Notes: generated from the letters alone by a model not told the origin. DNA of 24,569 bases from Xanthoparmelia taractica (GCA_033085395.1 JANQBS010000426.1:1-24569); one strand, 5' to 3'; shown: positions 11,340-23,587, counted from the stretch's first letter. Numbers and translations: made by a program.

Positions 11340-12690
11340 GGATGTAATTGTAGAGTATATCAGTTGTTCTTACCCAGTGATATCAGTAGAGGTTTGATAG
11401 TCTCAAAGTTCAGAAATCCTTTCATACTACTCAGTTTATCGATTATACTTGATAGTAAAGTCTAATCAATTATGTCTTCTTGAAAAGAGAAGTTTTATTC
11501 GAATTGTAGTTATTCTTTTCTATATACTAAATTTATTATAACGCATTAAAAAGAGACTAGATACTTTTATTATAGAATAATATCTTTAAAAAAGAAACTC
11601 TAAAGATATAATAACTATTAGAATTAATTCACATATAATATTTATAAAAAAAAGAGACTATATATAATATGTACTTATAAAGATTCTATAAAGATATTTT
11701 AGAAAAAATTATAATAGAATTTTAGTACGATTCTTAAATATTATTATAAATATAATTAATATTTATTTACTAAAAAGTTATATTAATAAACTAAATAAGA
11801 GACTCTTGAAATTCTAATACACTCTTTATTCTATTAAGATTTAATCTAAATAATCTTTATAGACTTAAGCGTTTCTTTTTAAAAGAGATTTAATCTAAAT
11901 AATCTTTATAGCCTTAAGCGTTTCTTTTTAAAAGAGAAGACTTAAATATTAATTTTTATTTTTACTATATTACTTTTTTATAGATAAACCCTAGTATAGA
12001 TATATTAAAAAGTAATATATAATTCTATTATAAGATAATACTTGTTAAAAAATGTGATAAATAGCTCTATGATACTAGTAACTTGATAAACGCATAAATA
12101 TATATTCTATATTCTTCTTTATAGTTACTTCTTAGTTCACTTAATAAGAGATATATTATCTTATACTTTTAATAGTATTTTTAAAAAATAGATTTTAAAT
12201 ATCTAAAATAACTAAGAGTTACTTTATATATAGTATTATTTAGAAATAAGTTATATATATATATAAGTGCTCTAAAAGTATATTTAAAGTAGACTAGTCG
12301 TTCGGTTCGGTAATATATCGACTTTTAGTAATCGAATCGAAGCGCTAATCTCGATTTAGCTAGAAAATTATCTAAAAAGACTATCGAGTTATCTAGTTAG
12401 AGATAGCGTCTTATTAAGTAATCGAATTTATAATTAAAACGATTAGTCTAATTTAAAGATAATAGTAGAGTTTTAATAATATCTTTTAACTTTATTATAA
12501 TTATAATCTATAATTAGTCTTTATTTACTAAAAAATTATATTAGTAAATCGAATATAAGAACTCTAAAGTATTAATATAATCTTTATAGACTTGAGTATT
12601 TCTTTAGATCTGGGATTAAAAGATATATTTCAAGTTAAATCCTTTAAGCGTATTTCTAATCTAACTTTTAAGGTTTTTACTTAGGTATGG
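11340..12690. repeat. AT-rich, RIP-degraded tract inside the divergent PKS intergenic region
   Basis: Base composition shifts abruptly to AT-rich with abundant TpA and very few CpA or TpG, while CpG persists, and returns to normal by about 12700. That pattern is what RIP leaves on duplicated DNA in ascomycetes. Internal direct repeats survive: a 49-bp tandem pair at 11838-11935, and a degenerate pair around 11760-11800 and 12510-12550. No open frame of note and no recognisable transposase or reverse transcriptase remain. Most likely a dead transposon inserted between the two PKS promoters. Confidence 0.75.
11838..11935 (+). repeat. 49-bp tandem duplication
   Basis: Units 11838-11886 and 11887-11935 differ at one position (A in GACTTAAGC against C in GCCTTAAGC). 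A third, partial and diverged copy (AATCTTTATAGACTTGAG) lies at about 12578-12595. The near identity of the two adjacent units contrasts with the decay around them. Confidence 0.85.
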
Positions 12691-13139
12691 TCAAGGTATC
12701 AGGGCCTTTATCGCATACCATACTCTAGAATATCCTTACATCAGGCCTAATTCAAAATTAACTTTTGTGTATAGAATCTTCAGGGGGTAATTATCCGAGA
12801 TTCTTGTCGTGGGGTCTTGGCATGTCCGGGTCGCGTTCCGGCGTACAGTAAGGCATCACCTTTGCTACTTCTCAACTTGCTGATATTGGAGCTACTGAAA
12901 TAACTTCCGATCTTGTCCTTTTTGCGCTATCCATGCCTGAAAGGCATAATATGATCGACAAGATATGGCTAATGCGAAATAGTCACGGCATGGCCGCGAG
13001 TCGTAGAAAATTTCTCTGAACGTCTCAGTCGCAAGTGTAGCGCCTCGTTTGCTTAATATATTTAACTTTTGGGGTGGTGTTCTTCACTGTCCCTCTGAAT
13101 TTCTCTTCACTCTGTTTGATACAATTTCAGCTCAGAGTC
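12691..13139 (+). promoter_or_regulatory. NR-PKS upstream region with TATA-like element and CGG-N8-CCG site
   Basis: Normal-composition DNA between the degraded tract and the NR-PKS start. An AT motif TTAATATATTTAA at 13053-13065 lies about 75 bp before the ATG, and no other ATG occurs between it and 13140. A CGG-N8-CCG inverted half-site pair at 12827-12840 is a possible Zn2Cys6 regulator site about 300 bp upstream. Both are inferred from motif shape and position only. Confidence 0.4.
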
Positions 13140-16100
13140 ATGGCATCCCAGCGTCTCCTGTTATATGGGGACCAGATGCTTCCCAACTTGCCCATAATAC
13201 GCGGTCTTGTCTATCGTTCTAGAAGATCGCCCTTACTTCGTAGGTTCCTACAGGAAGCTTCAGATGTCATCCAATCCGAGGTCAGCAAACTTGACCGTGA
13301 TGATCAAGAGTCATTCTTGGGCTTTGAGACACTCCTCTCGCTGGCGGAAGAAATTTCGAAACTCAAACGTCCCAATGAGATTATCAACACTACGCTAATG
13401 TGCATAGCTAGACTTGGCTACTTGATCTCGTAAATCTCATCCCAGTGCAGCGTACATGAAGACGGTTTCTAACAATTATCCAGATTCGCGGAAAAGGACC
13501 CAGACCTGCTGAGATCCTCAGAGTCTACAATACACGTCGGTTTATGCACAGGCCTCCTCCCGGCTGCAGCAGCTGTAGTAGCAACGGATACCGGCCAGTT
13601 GCTACAATATGCGCTTGAGATCGTCGCCATCTCCTTTCGCCTGACTCACGAAATCGTATTGAGATCGAAAAGAGTTGAGACGGAGCCTGGATCTTGGTCC
13701 TACACAGTCGTTGGAATCAGATACGAGCAGGCGCAAGCGATTATCGACGAATATAACCATGCTCACGTATGTATAATCTTTGTCATATCCAGAGCCAGCT
13801 GGCTGACGTGGAGCAGACCCTACCGAGTCACAAGTACGCATATATTAGTGCATTCTCACCTAGCTGGTGTACAATCTCGGGCCCTCCCTCTGTCCTGGCC
13901 CGGCTGTGGTGCTCATCATCTGCGATTGGGCAAGCCTCGAGACTAGAGCTTCCTGCTGATGCGGCTGTACACTCTCCTCATCTACCATGTCTTGACACAG
14001 ACAAAATCCTTGCATCATCAGCCGTCTTCTTGGCGACTCCAATTTCCTCCAAGGTTCGGATTTTGTCTCCGTGCAACGGAGAGCCCTACAGTTTCTCCAA
14101 CTTGCGTGACTTACTTCTTGCCATGATACAAGACGTTAGTCAGAATCACATGGATTTGGTACAGACATTCCAAAAAGCCGCTAGCGGATGCCGAGGCGCG
14201 AGACATGTGGATCTGACCGTGATTGGGCCCACAGCCCATTCGAGCCCTATGCAAGCGGCCTTGGAGGAGAGCAAGCTTAATGTCAACGTGACCGATTCTT
14301 CAGAGGACTCGGTCTCGCATGTATCAGCACGTGATGGCTCTGGTCTTGTCGCCGTGGTAGGCATGTCTGGTAGGTTCCCTGGCAGCGAGAGCATACAAGC
14401 GTTTTGGGAATCACTCAAGCTTGGTCAAGATTTTCATTCTGAAGTAAGTAACTTGTGCTCGATCCCATGTGAGCCATCATGTTATATTGAATCCTCTCCA
14501 GATACCAAAATCGAGGTTTGACTTGAGCGAACATTTTGATGCTAGCGGTAATGGCAAAAATAAGACTTCAACTTCGTTTGGTTGCTTTCTCGACAACCCA
14601 GGGCTGTTTGACAGCCGCCTCTTCAACGTGTCTCCTCGGGAAGCAATTCAGATGGACCCTCTTCAGCGGCTGATTCTGATGTCCAGCTACGAAGCGCTTG
14701 AAATGGCTGGTTACGGTCAACACAGCCCATCAACAGCAAGCAAGCGAGTATCAACATACATTGGCCAAGTCACAGATGACTGGAGAAGTATCAATGAGTG
14801 CCAAGGTATCGACATCTACTATATACCCGGTATAACGCGCGCTTTTTCCTCAGGGCGACTCAATTACCACTTCAAGTGGGAAGGAGCGTCTTACAATCTA
14901 GATACCGCTTGTGCTTCCAGCTCTACAGCAATTTCACTGGCTTGTTCGGCACTACTGGCTCGTAATTGTGATACTGCCGTGGCTGGTGGAGGATCAATTT
15001 TGGCTGCTCCGCGAGAATTCGTAGGACTGAGCAAAGGGGGTTTTCTTTCTTCCACCGGAAATTGTAAGACCTTCCAAGACAGTGCTGATGGCTATTGTCG
15101 AGGGGAAGGTGTCGGTGTTGTTGTTCTGAAACGTCTCGAGGATGCGATCGCAGAAAAAGATAGTGAGTGTCACGTCCTAAGCTTCCTCTTCTTCCGCAAG
15201 GTTTTGGTTGAAAGATGTCGCTAAGCGTAGAATATCATCGGTCGTTTTATAACGCCTAGCTCTTTTACGAAATTGAACTGCTAATCAATTTTTTTTTTGG
15301 TTAGATATCCAAGGAGTCATCAGTGGATGGGGCCGCACACATTCTGCCAAGGCCACTTCAATTACTCAACCGCACGCTGAAACGCAAGCAACCCTTTACA
15401 AGAAGGTCTTGGAACAGGCCTGCATATCTCCTCAGGAAATTGGTTATGTAGAGATGCATGGTACAGGTACTCAGGTGGGCGACAGTATCGAAATGGAATC
15501 TGTGGTTGATGTATTTGGAGAAGGACGGCGTAAGGACAATACGTTGGTTGTCGGCGCTGTGAAGGCTGCTGTCGGGCATGGGGAGGCTGTAAGTACCGAA
15601 ATATCAACTGCTCTTCTAACTCACAATTCTATTCAGGCCGCAGGAGTGACATCACTCATCAAAACCATTATGATGTTACGGGAGAGATCGATCCCTCCTC
15701 AACCAGGGATGCCTTTTCAGGTCAATCACAAGTATCCGCCGCTATCAAAGATGCATGTCAAAATCGCAGACAAATGCATCCCATTCGAACCTCCCCCAGG
15801 CGGTGATAGGAAACGGAGGTTGCTTTTGAACAACTTCGACGCCTCGGTATGTTACCCATTCTGAAGAATGGTCTCATACTTACAGACTGTTCACAGGGCG
15901 GAAACACTTGTCTGATCATTGAAGATCCCCCGCCCCCCCAGGCCCGCAAAGGGCGAGATCCTCGACCGTACTGCATCGTTGTCTGCTCGGCGCGAACCTC
16001 CAAATCCTTGCTTAAAAACCAACGTCGGCTTTACGAGTTCATCAAAGCTCACCCGCAGACAAGACTCCCAGACCTGTCATATACAACCACTGCTCGTCGT

Positions 16101-19100
16101 TTGCATCACGTCATGCGACGATCCTACTATTCCAGATCAATAGATGATCTCGTGGAACAACTTGGAGCAGACTTGTCGAAAAGCCCTGCCTTGCTCATTG
16201 AACCGCCAAAGACTGTGCCATCTGCTGTATTTACCTTTACTGGACAAGGCTCCATTTATCCTGGAATGGGAAAACAAATGTTCGAAAGCTGCCCTCGATT
16301 CAGAAGCAGTCTCTTCTCATACCAAAAGATCTGCGACTCTCATGGTCTACCTCAGATTCTGGATATCTTCATGCATCCAACTACTGACTTATCCTTGAAG
16401 TCAACGGTACAGATTCAACTAGCAATAGTTTTCCTAGAAATTGCCATGGCTGATCTGTTGATGTCTTGGGGCATTCGACCGAGCCTACTCATAGGACATA
16501 GTCTCGGTGAGTATGCGGCCATGTGTGTATCCGGCGTGCTTTCAGTTACCGACACCTTATATCTGGTTGGAAGGAGAGCTGCTCTCTTACAGGAACGTTG
16601 CACGTTAGGGACCTATGCTATGCTCGCTGTGGGAGCGTCCGTGGAGCAGCTGGAGCCCATAATATCCACAGCTCTGTTCAATTCATGCCAAGTCGCTTGT
16701 ATCAATTCACCGAATAAGACTGTTGTCAGCGGTCCAATCAAAGATCTTCAGGTATTCAGACAACGAATGCAATCCGAGAAGTTTCACACAACGTTCCTTG
16801 AGATCACCTATGGATTTCATTCCCCTCAGCTCGAGCCCATCTTGAATAGTTTCAAATCCAGCGCGAAAGCACTCAACTTTGCCCACCCAACAATCCCAAT
16901 TGCATCGACACTCCTGGCCGGCAAAACAGTAAAGGAAAAGGGAGTCTTTTCGCCAGAGTATCTTGCCCGACAAGCCCGAGAACCAGTTGACTTTGCTGGT
17001 ACATTACAGGCATGCGCAGACACAGGCCTCGTTGATGCGAGCACCATTTGGTTTGAAATAGGGCCTGAACCCGTCAATCTTAGCCTGATCCGCAGTACCC
17101 TCAACGTGTCGACTAAATCGCTTCTTCCTACACTGAAGTCAAGCGAGGAAAATTGGAAGACCATTACTCACGCATTGTCAGCTGCTTACACATCGGCAAT
17201 TACAATCGACTGGACCGAGTACCATAAAGAATATTCGAATGCGTTGAGTCTCTTAGAGCTTCCCCCCTACGCCTTTGATCTCAAAGATTACTGGGCATCC
17301 TACAGCAGCAAACCCGTGTCCACCACGCCGCTCCAGGCCAAGGTCCCTGCAAAGCCAACATCAGACTCATTCATACCATCTACAACTCTCCAGCACCTGC
17401 AGCATTCCATGCAATCTAAAGATGGCATTTTTGCGGTTTTCTCATCTGCCTTATCGGAACCATTGCTCCTTGCTGCGATCAGGGGTCACCAGGTAGATGG
17501 AATCGCTTTATGCCCAGCAAGCGTCTTCTGCGACATGGCTTTCACTGCAGCTAAATATATTTTCACAAGATCTAATCCAGAAGAGGTCGTATCCACGATA
17601 GTACTTGAAGAAATGATAATCACCCACCCTTTAGTGGCCTCAGGTAAGGATGTCGTCCAACGGACCGTGGAAGTGAACGCATCGAGGACCCATAGGTCCG
17701 AATTGGTTAAGATCTCGTTCGGTTCTAGAGATGCAGGCTCGTCCTCTCTCCACGAACACGGCTCTTGCTTAGTTCGTCTTAGTGAAGCGGCCACGTTACG
17801 AGCCAATCATCAGGACTCCTCAAAAGAAGCAAAAGAAAAGCTCGACTCTCTTATTGCGTCTACGAAAACAGGGCAGCATCTTCGACTGCCGAAACTGATC
17901 GTATACAAGCTTTTCGCTAACCTAGTCGAATATGAAGCCGCCTACCAAAGCATGGACGAGGTCTATCTGGACAGTTGCCACAAAGACGCTGCCGCATCAG
18001 TGCGCTTGACCAACAATCAAAACGCCGGAACTTTCGCCTGCAATCCGTATTGGACTGACTCAGTCATACACCTGGCAGGTTTCGTACTGAATGGGGATGT
18101 GACCAAGCCGGATGATGTCGCCTACATATCCACAGGTTTTAAGAAACTTTTCATTCTCGAACCCCTCAAGCAGAGCACAGAGTATGCATGTTTCTCGAGC
18201 ATTCAAGTCGAGGACAAGAAAGGTGTATCTTCTGGGCACGTATATGTTTTCCGAGAGCAAAGTCTGGTGGCAGTATGCACCGGAATATCGTTCCAAAAAA
18301 TGAAAAAGAACGTGCTGAGTACGATCATGGGGAAATCCGAGGTCTCTCCTAGATTGAACGCAAACGAGCATTCGGCCGACAGCAACAGTCCGGTCGACTC
18401 CTCGGGCGGTCCTACAAGCACAGCTGTAACGAGTGCGTCCGGTAGAGACGCATCACAAATGGCCCAAACATTACTGGGAGTGGTGGCCTCAGAGACTGGA
18501 TACAGCGTGGAGGACATGGAACCTTCAGCATCATTTGCTGATATGGGAGTCGACTCACTAATGAGTATTGCAATAGTCTCCGCTATCAAGCAAAAAACCG
18601 GCGTGGAACTGCCAGGATCTTTTTTTGCGGAGCACCCTACGGTGGCGGATATGACAAACGAATTCACGACAGATGATATCTCCAGCTTCGTGTCTGCATC
18701 ACAATCCCCGCGATTCGACATACACAAGGATGACGACCCAGCAAAATCTCCCAACATCCCGACTCTCATTGAGAGATTAGATTCGGAAGCAATGGCAAAG
18801 AACGACGAGGGCCTCTCCGACCCGGACAGTATTGACCCTTCCCCGGGCAAACCCATCCAGACCCCTATCGACTTGAGCGCGTTCACGAGCCGATCTGTCC
18901 TAGTCCAAGGACGTGCAATGTCCGAAGCGACGCCTCTATTCCTCGTAGCCGACGGCGCCGGATCTGCCGCCGCCTACATCCATCTTCCACCCCTCCCTTC
19001 CGGTGGCAAGATCTACGCCCTCGAATCACCCTTTTTGAGCGATCCCTCCAAATTCGCCGGCAGCGTCGAAGACATTGCCAATCTATACCTCACCGCCCTC

Positions 19101-19819
19101 CGAGAAGCACAACCGGAGGGGCCTTACATCCTCGGCGGGTGGTCCGCCGGCGCCGTCTATGCATACGAGGTATCGCGCCAGCTACTGAAACAAGGCGAAA
19201 TGGTCCTGGGGCTGATTTTGATCGACATGCGAGTTCCGAAGCCGATGCCGGATGGGATCGAGCCGACCATGGAGCTCGTCGAGGAAGCGGGACTGGTAAT
19301 GGGACTAACGCGCGCAGGGCAGGCGGCCTCGACCGTGTCAAAGGTGACGAAGCAACATCTTCTGGAAACGGTTAAGACGCTCATGGTGTACAAACCCGTT
19401 GCCATGGACCCCCAATTGAGACCCGCATACACATGTCTCATCTGGGCGAAAAGGGGCTTGAAAGAGCGACAGAGCGGCGTCGGGCAAGGGGAGCCGGAGC
19501 CGGAGCCCGAGCCCGAGACGATGGAAGAGAATAGTCCATACTTTGGAAACATCATGGAGGACCCGAACACGGGGCTCAGGTCCTGGTTCTACGCCAAGAG
19601 GACCAGTTTCGGAGCGAACGGCTGGGATAAACTGGTAGGAGACGTCGACATTCATACCATCGATGGCGATCACTTTTCGATTGTCACTCCACCACATGTA
19701 GGCGACCCCTCTACTACTCTTTCCCCATGAGGGTTAGATATACTGATAATTTCCAGGTCAAGATGCTGGGACAGATCCTGCGAAGGGCTATGGAGAAGTC
19801 GGCGGTCAAGAGGGTGTAG
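13140..19819 (+). CDS. Non-reducing polyketide synthase, SAT-KS-MAT-PT-ACP-TE (benzenediol lactone type)
   Basis: Predicted to take a reduced starter from the HR-PKS, extend it with malonyl-CoA, cyclise and aromatise it, and release it. Exons are 13140-13429, 13484-13766, 13817-14443, 14502-15162, 15305-15588, 15637-15846, 15897-19697 and 19757-19819. The product is 2072 aa. SAT (about 5-245) has Cys118 in GLCTG; its His partner was not identified by eye. KS has Cys537 in DTACASS, His672 and His712. MAT has GHSLGE with Ser987 and His1093. PT has His1316 in GHQVDG and Asp1506 before the HLAGFVLNG segment. There is one ACP, with Ser1672 in GVDSLMS. TE has Ser1868 in GWSAG, Asp1895 and His2044 in GDHFS. 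There is no KR, C-MeT or reductase release domain. A 50-bp intron at 13767-13816 and a 3' intron at 19698-19756 restore conserved SAT and TE sequence. The ATG at 13140 gives the usual SAT N terminus. Confidence 0.96.
19491..19517 (+). repeat. Glu-Pro hexanucleotide repeat inside the TE domain
   Basis: GAGCCG/GAGCCC hexamers encode four EP dipeptides (about residues 1984-1991) between the TE core and its catalytic-His region. This is a probable surface loop of variable length. The frame stays open and TE motifs on both sides are intact, so the insertion looks tolerated. Confidence 0.7.
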
Positions 19820-20435
19820 TAAATGGAGAAGCTCAAGATCGTGTTCGTATTATCTCATAGTATAAGTCTATACACGTGATTAAGAATGTAGAGTTTCGTA
19901 CTGAGTCGTTTCGAAAAGATGCCAGTCTATAGATTCCCAACGAACGAGGAGAAACGCCTCAAGCGGCGTCGGGAGCACCTTATGTTGTAAATACGGCCAA
20001 TCAGGGGGTCATTTTGATTTTGGTTTTTGATTGTTATATTCACCAATAGGCTACCTATACCATTGTTGTTCCATCCTAGTATATATAAGCGAGATTCGGA
20101 AGAGTACAAGTTGTAGCATAATACTCAGATCTGAGTACAAATAATTAGGGTCGGTGATACAACATACAGTAATAGCTTCTACTGGGCTAAGAAGTAAGAT
20201 GCCTCAAAGCACATGTCACTTCAGGCGCTACATTCAGCAGAGATCTACCCAGCAACCTAAACTACACTGCAGGGGCCAGGAGCCCTTCCTTAACGTTTGG
20301 ACCTACTGTTCCACGATCGTGTGTCATCAGATTGATATGGGATTTTCTTACCGGCTCCCGGCAAAGGGTACGACGCTTTCTAAGCTTGAGTTATCAATGA
20401 TCAATATATCACATTTACTAGATTTTATCAGTCGA
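19820..20435. other. NR-PKS 3' flank, no recognisable gene
   Basis: Ordinary-composition DNA from the NR-PKS stop to the border of the degraded region. The longest open frame (20154-20438, plus, 94 codons) has no recognisable motif. A perfect 16-bp palindrome, TACTCAGATCTGAGTA, lies at 20122-20137. I cannot place a polyadenylation site with confidence. Confidence 0.45.
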
Positions 20436-20458
20436 TAGCATTACGAAAAGTAATGCTA
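20436..20458 (+). repeat. Perfect 9-bp-stem hairpin at the border of the AT-rich region
   Basis: TAGCATTAC, five loop bases GAAAA, then GTAATGCTA form a perfect stem-loop, just before base composition turns AT-rich and RIP-like. It may mark an element edge or be a transcript-end structure. No second copy was noticed in the window. Confidence 0.5.
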
Positions 20459-23400
20459 GAAAAAGTAATACTGTATCAACCCTTAATATAGTGTGATTCA
20501 GAAATAAACCTATCCTGAAACCTCTAGACTCTAGCGCAGCCTAGTTCCTAATTTAATTCCGTGTATTAGTTAGCGCTGTTTAGGGATTGCGAGTGGAGCT
20601 TAGCGCTTGTATTCTCGCCTTCGACCGTTCTTCTACTTAAAAGCTCTCTAATCTATACTTTAAGATTTTACTCTATAGTCTTTTTAGTTATATCGTCTAC
20701 GGTGAGAGAAAATATACGCGCGTATAATAGTAGAAAATTTTCTTAATATAATCTTATTGATTTATTAAATATCAAATACTCTATTTATAAGCGAGCTAGC
20801 GCGATTATTCGAAAAAAGCTTAATGTCTTATTTAGATAATTACTATTATAAAACTTGAAATATTCTATTTATATAATTAAAATATTATATAACTAATAAT
20901 TTAAATAAGAGTCTTTTTTTCGAATTTAAACGTATACTTATTTCTTTTCTATCGATTTACTTCTATTATTTTACTTCTATTTTTTCTTCTCTCACGATAA
21001 TCTATTTACTCTAAGAATACTTTTATTAAGAAAGTAAGTATTAGTATTATTAAGTTTGATCCTAGAAATAATATAATAGAAGTTTCTCAATTATATCTTT
21101 CTTCTACTTCTCTTCTTAATATCTTTATTATTCTTATATTCTTTCGTTTTCCCTTTTACTTCTATTTATTTACTTTTATATTAATTAGTCGCTAAATAAG
21201 AATACGTTTAGTAGATAACGCGCTTGACTTTAAGAGAAACTACGAGAACATTAAATTGTAAAGATACGCTAATAGAAGCTTAGCAAGATATTAGATATCT
21301 TCTTTTCTAGTAGTTAAGCTCGATATAATAAGTTTTCAGTTTAGAAATTATTTTCGTATACGCGTAGCAAAGTTTATTTTAGCTAGGAATTCTACTGAAT
21401 AGTCTCTATTATTTATAACGTCTCTCATTACGACTTAGTACGTAAAGTAGTAAGTTCTAGCAAAGGCCAGAAGCTTAAAGAAGTTGCTTTACGTCACCAG
21501 ATTGACCCGATGAAGTTTAAAAGAGTTGGTCGTCAACTGCGACAAGTGTAGTCTCTTCTCCCGTAGAGACGTACTTTCGGCGAGCGTATATACATGTAGA
21601 AAAATAGGCTGCTACTATAGGGTTTTGTAATATACTAAATTGGTTAATTAATATAATAATTAGTTCGGCTTCTTAAGTCACTTACTTTTCTATAAAGAAT
21701 AACGTATCTTAGAAATCGATAAATATAATTAAAATAGCTAATCTTTTATCTTATCTTTATATTACTCTATACTAGCTATAACTAATATTAAAATATTTTA
21801 TTAATTATTTAATTAAGTTTTTTATCTATTCTTTCTAAAAGATCTAGAAACTTAGTATAATATCTACTAATAACGAGAACTTATTAAGTAGTATATCGAG
21901 CTTAATAGTAGATCTTCAGCTAAAGCAATCTATAATTTCTAAAACTCTATCTACTTTTAATCGAAAAGTAGTAGTTATTAACTTATATGAAGTTCTAGGC
22001 TTTAATAAAACGTTTCTACTAAATTAGCTAAAGTAGAAACTCGAATAGACGTATTTCACGTTTTATAAAAGCTTTAAGATAATTATTACTATTATTTTTA
22101 GCGATCTTAACGTATTATAAAGCATAAAAGAGTAAAAGAAGATATATTAAAGTCGGCGTGTTATTAACGTGATTAGAAAGAACTACGCTAATAGCGAATA
22201 ATTTATAGTTATTACTAGATATTTAATATTCTAGTTAGAGAAGTAGAATACTAGATAATTAATGTATATTTAAAATAACTTAGAGATATTTCTCGAGATT
22301 ATCGCGTAACGTTATCTAGATAACGTCGAAAGAAGTCGCTTATCTATATTAGTAATTAATCTACGTAAGTGATAGTAGAAAGAAAAGATCTAGCTACGCG
22401 ATCTATATCGTCGTTATAGTATTTTATTCTTACTTATATCTTTATATTCGACGATACTAAATAAAGTCTCGATACTATTATATAACATTAGATTCTATAT
22501 TAAGAAATATAATCTACCTTGAATTAAAAGTAGACTAGATAATATTGTTATAGCTAGTAAAGACTAGCTAGAAATAGTATTAGTTATAAATATTAATAGC
22601 ACGTTAGCTATAGAGAATATCAATACGTTATTCTAGAAGAGAGTCTTTAGCTCGCGATTATTACAAGATTTAATATTTATATTAAGCGCTTTATTTCATA
22701 GTTATTTAAATTACTTATATATTACTTTTTATTAGAGAATATTATTATATAAAGAGATAACTAATAATTAAGAGTTTAATAATTCTCTACTAAGACATAT
22801 CGACGATAACTATATATTCTAAGTTAGTGTTTCTATTATAACTAATAGTAGAGTAAAAATATATTAGTACTATAATAATTATCTATAGACTACGTTATAT
22901 CTAGAATAGAATTCTAGAGAGAGAAGATCTATTTAAAAAGGTGAAAGTTATTAATAAAGAACGTATTATAGATAGTTTTATTATTTTAGTGATAGTAAAG
23001 AGTAACTTAGTTACTTATAAGAGATTTATTATATATATATTTAAGCTTTTTGAGATAGTTCGCTAAACTTAAATATATTACGTAAGATAGATCGAATTAT
23101 TATTATAATTAATAAGTAGATTAGAAGTAAGATTATAAATATAATCTTAATAAAAGTAATTAATTATAATAGTCTTTAGACGCGTTAAAATATACTACTA
23201 AGTAATATCTTATTATGACTAAATATTATTAAGCTTTCTATAATTAAGCTTATTAAGTTAGAATTTACTAAGTCTCTTCTATATAATCGATATATAAGTA
23301 ATTATCTTTAAGTTCTCTATATTATAGATAGAAACGCGATAAAGCTACTAATAACGTCGATACGTAATATAGCTATTATTAATTCGAATCTAAGAGAAAC

Positions 23401-23587
23401 GTGTCGTTATATTAAATAGTATCTAGTAAACGAGTTTCTAGTCGATATAACTAATTTTAAATACTAGCTAATTCGATATATTCTAGTTTATTAAACTTGA
23501 GGCTATTAGCTTTTTTATAAGTAATAGATAATAATTATAACGCTAATACGCGACGAAGAATCTATAGCTTCTAATATTAACGACGTC
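20459..23587. repeat. Long RIP-degraded AT-rich tract (dead repeats)
   Basis: About 3.1 kb is strongly AT-rich, TpA-rich and poor in CpA/TpG while CpG is retained, the mark of RIP. No frame longer than trivial survives and I could not recognise any transposon protein. A patch at about 21456-21590 is less degraded than the rest. Such tracts are usually heterochromatic, so this probably forms one boundary of the PKS cluster. Confidence 0.75.

Noticed and set aside
13074..13139. N-terminal extension of the NR-PKS from 13074
   Set aside because: That frame opens with GTG, not ATG. The conserved SAT start follows the ATG at 13140, which is the first ATG after the TATA-like motif.
13767..13792. 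A 26-nt intron ending at the first CAG after 13767
   Set aside because: It is too short for a spliced intron. The 50-bp version ending at 13816 has a CTGAC branch site and joins conserved SAT sequence in frame.
18203..18886. 227-codon minus-strand frame within the NR-PKS
   Set aside because: It is antisense to the PT-ACP-TE linker region and has no recognisable domain; it reflects codon bias of the sense gene.
19698..19730. NR-PKS ending at the in-frame TGA at 19728-19730
   Set aside because: Splicing a 59-bp intron (19698-19756) joins GDHFSIV...PPH to VKMLGQIL, a normal TE C terminus, and ends at 19819. The unspliced tail has no such similarity.
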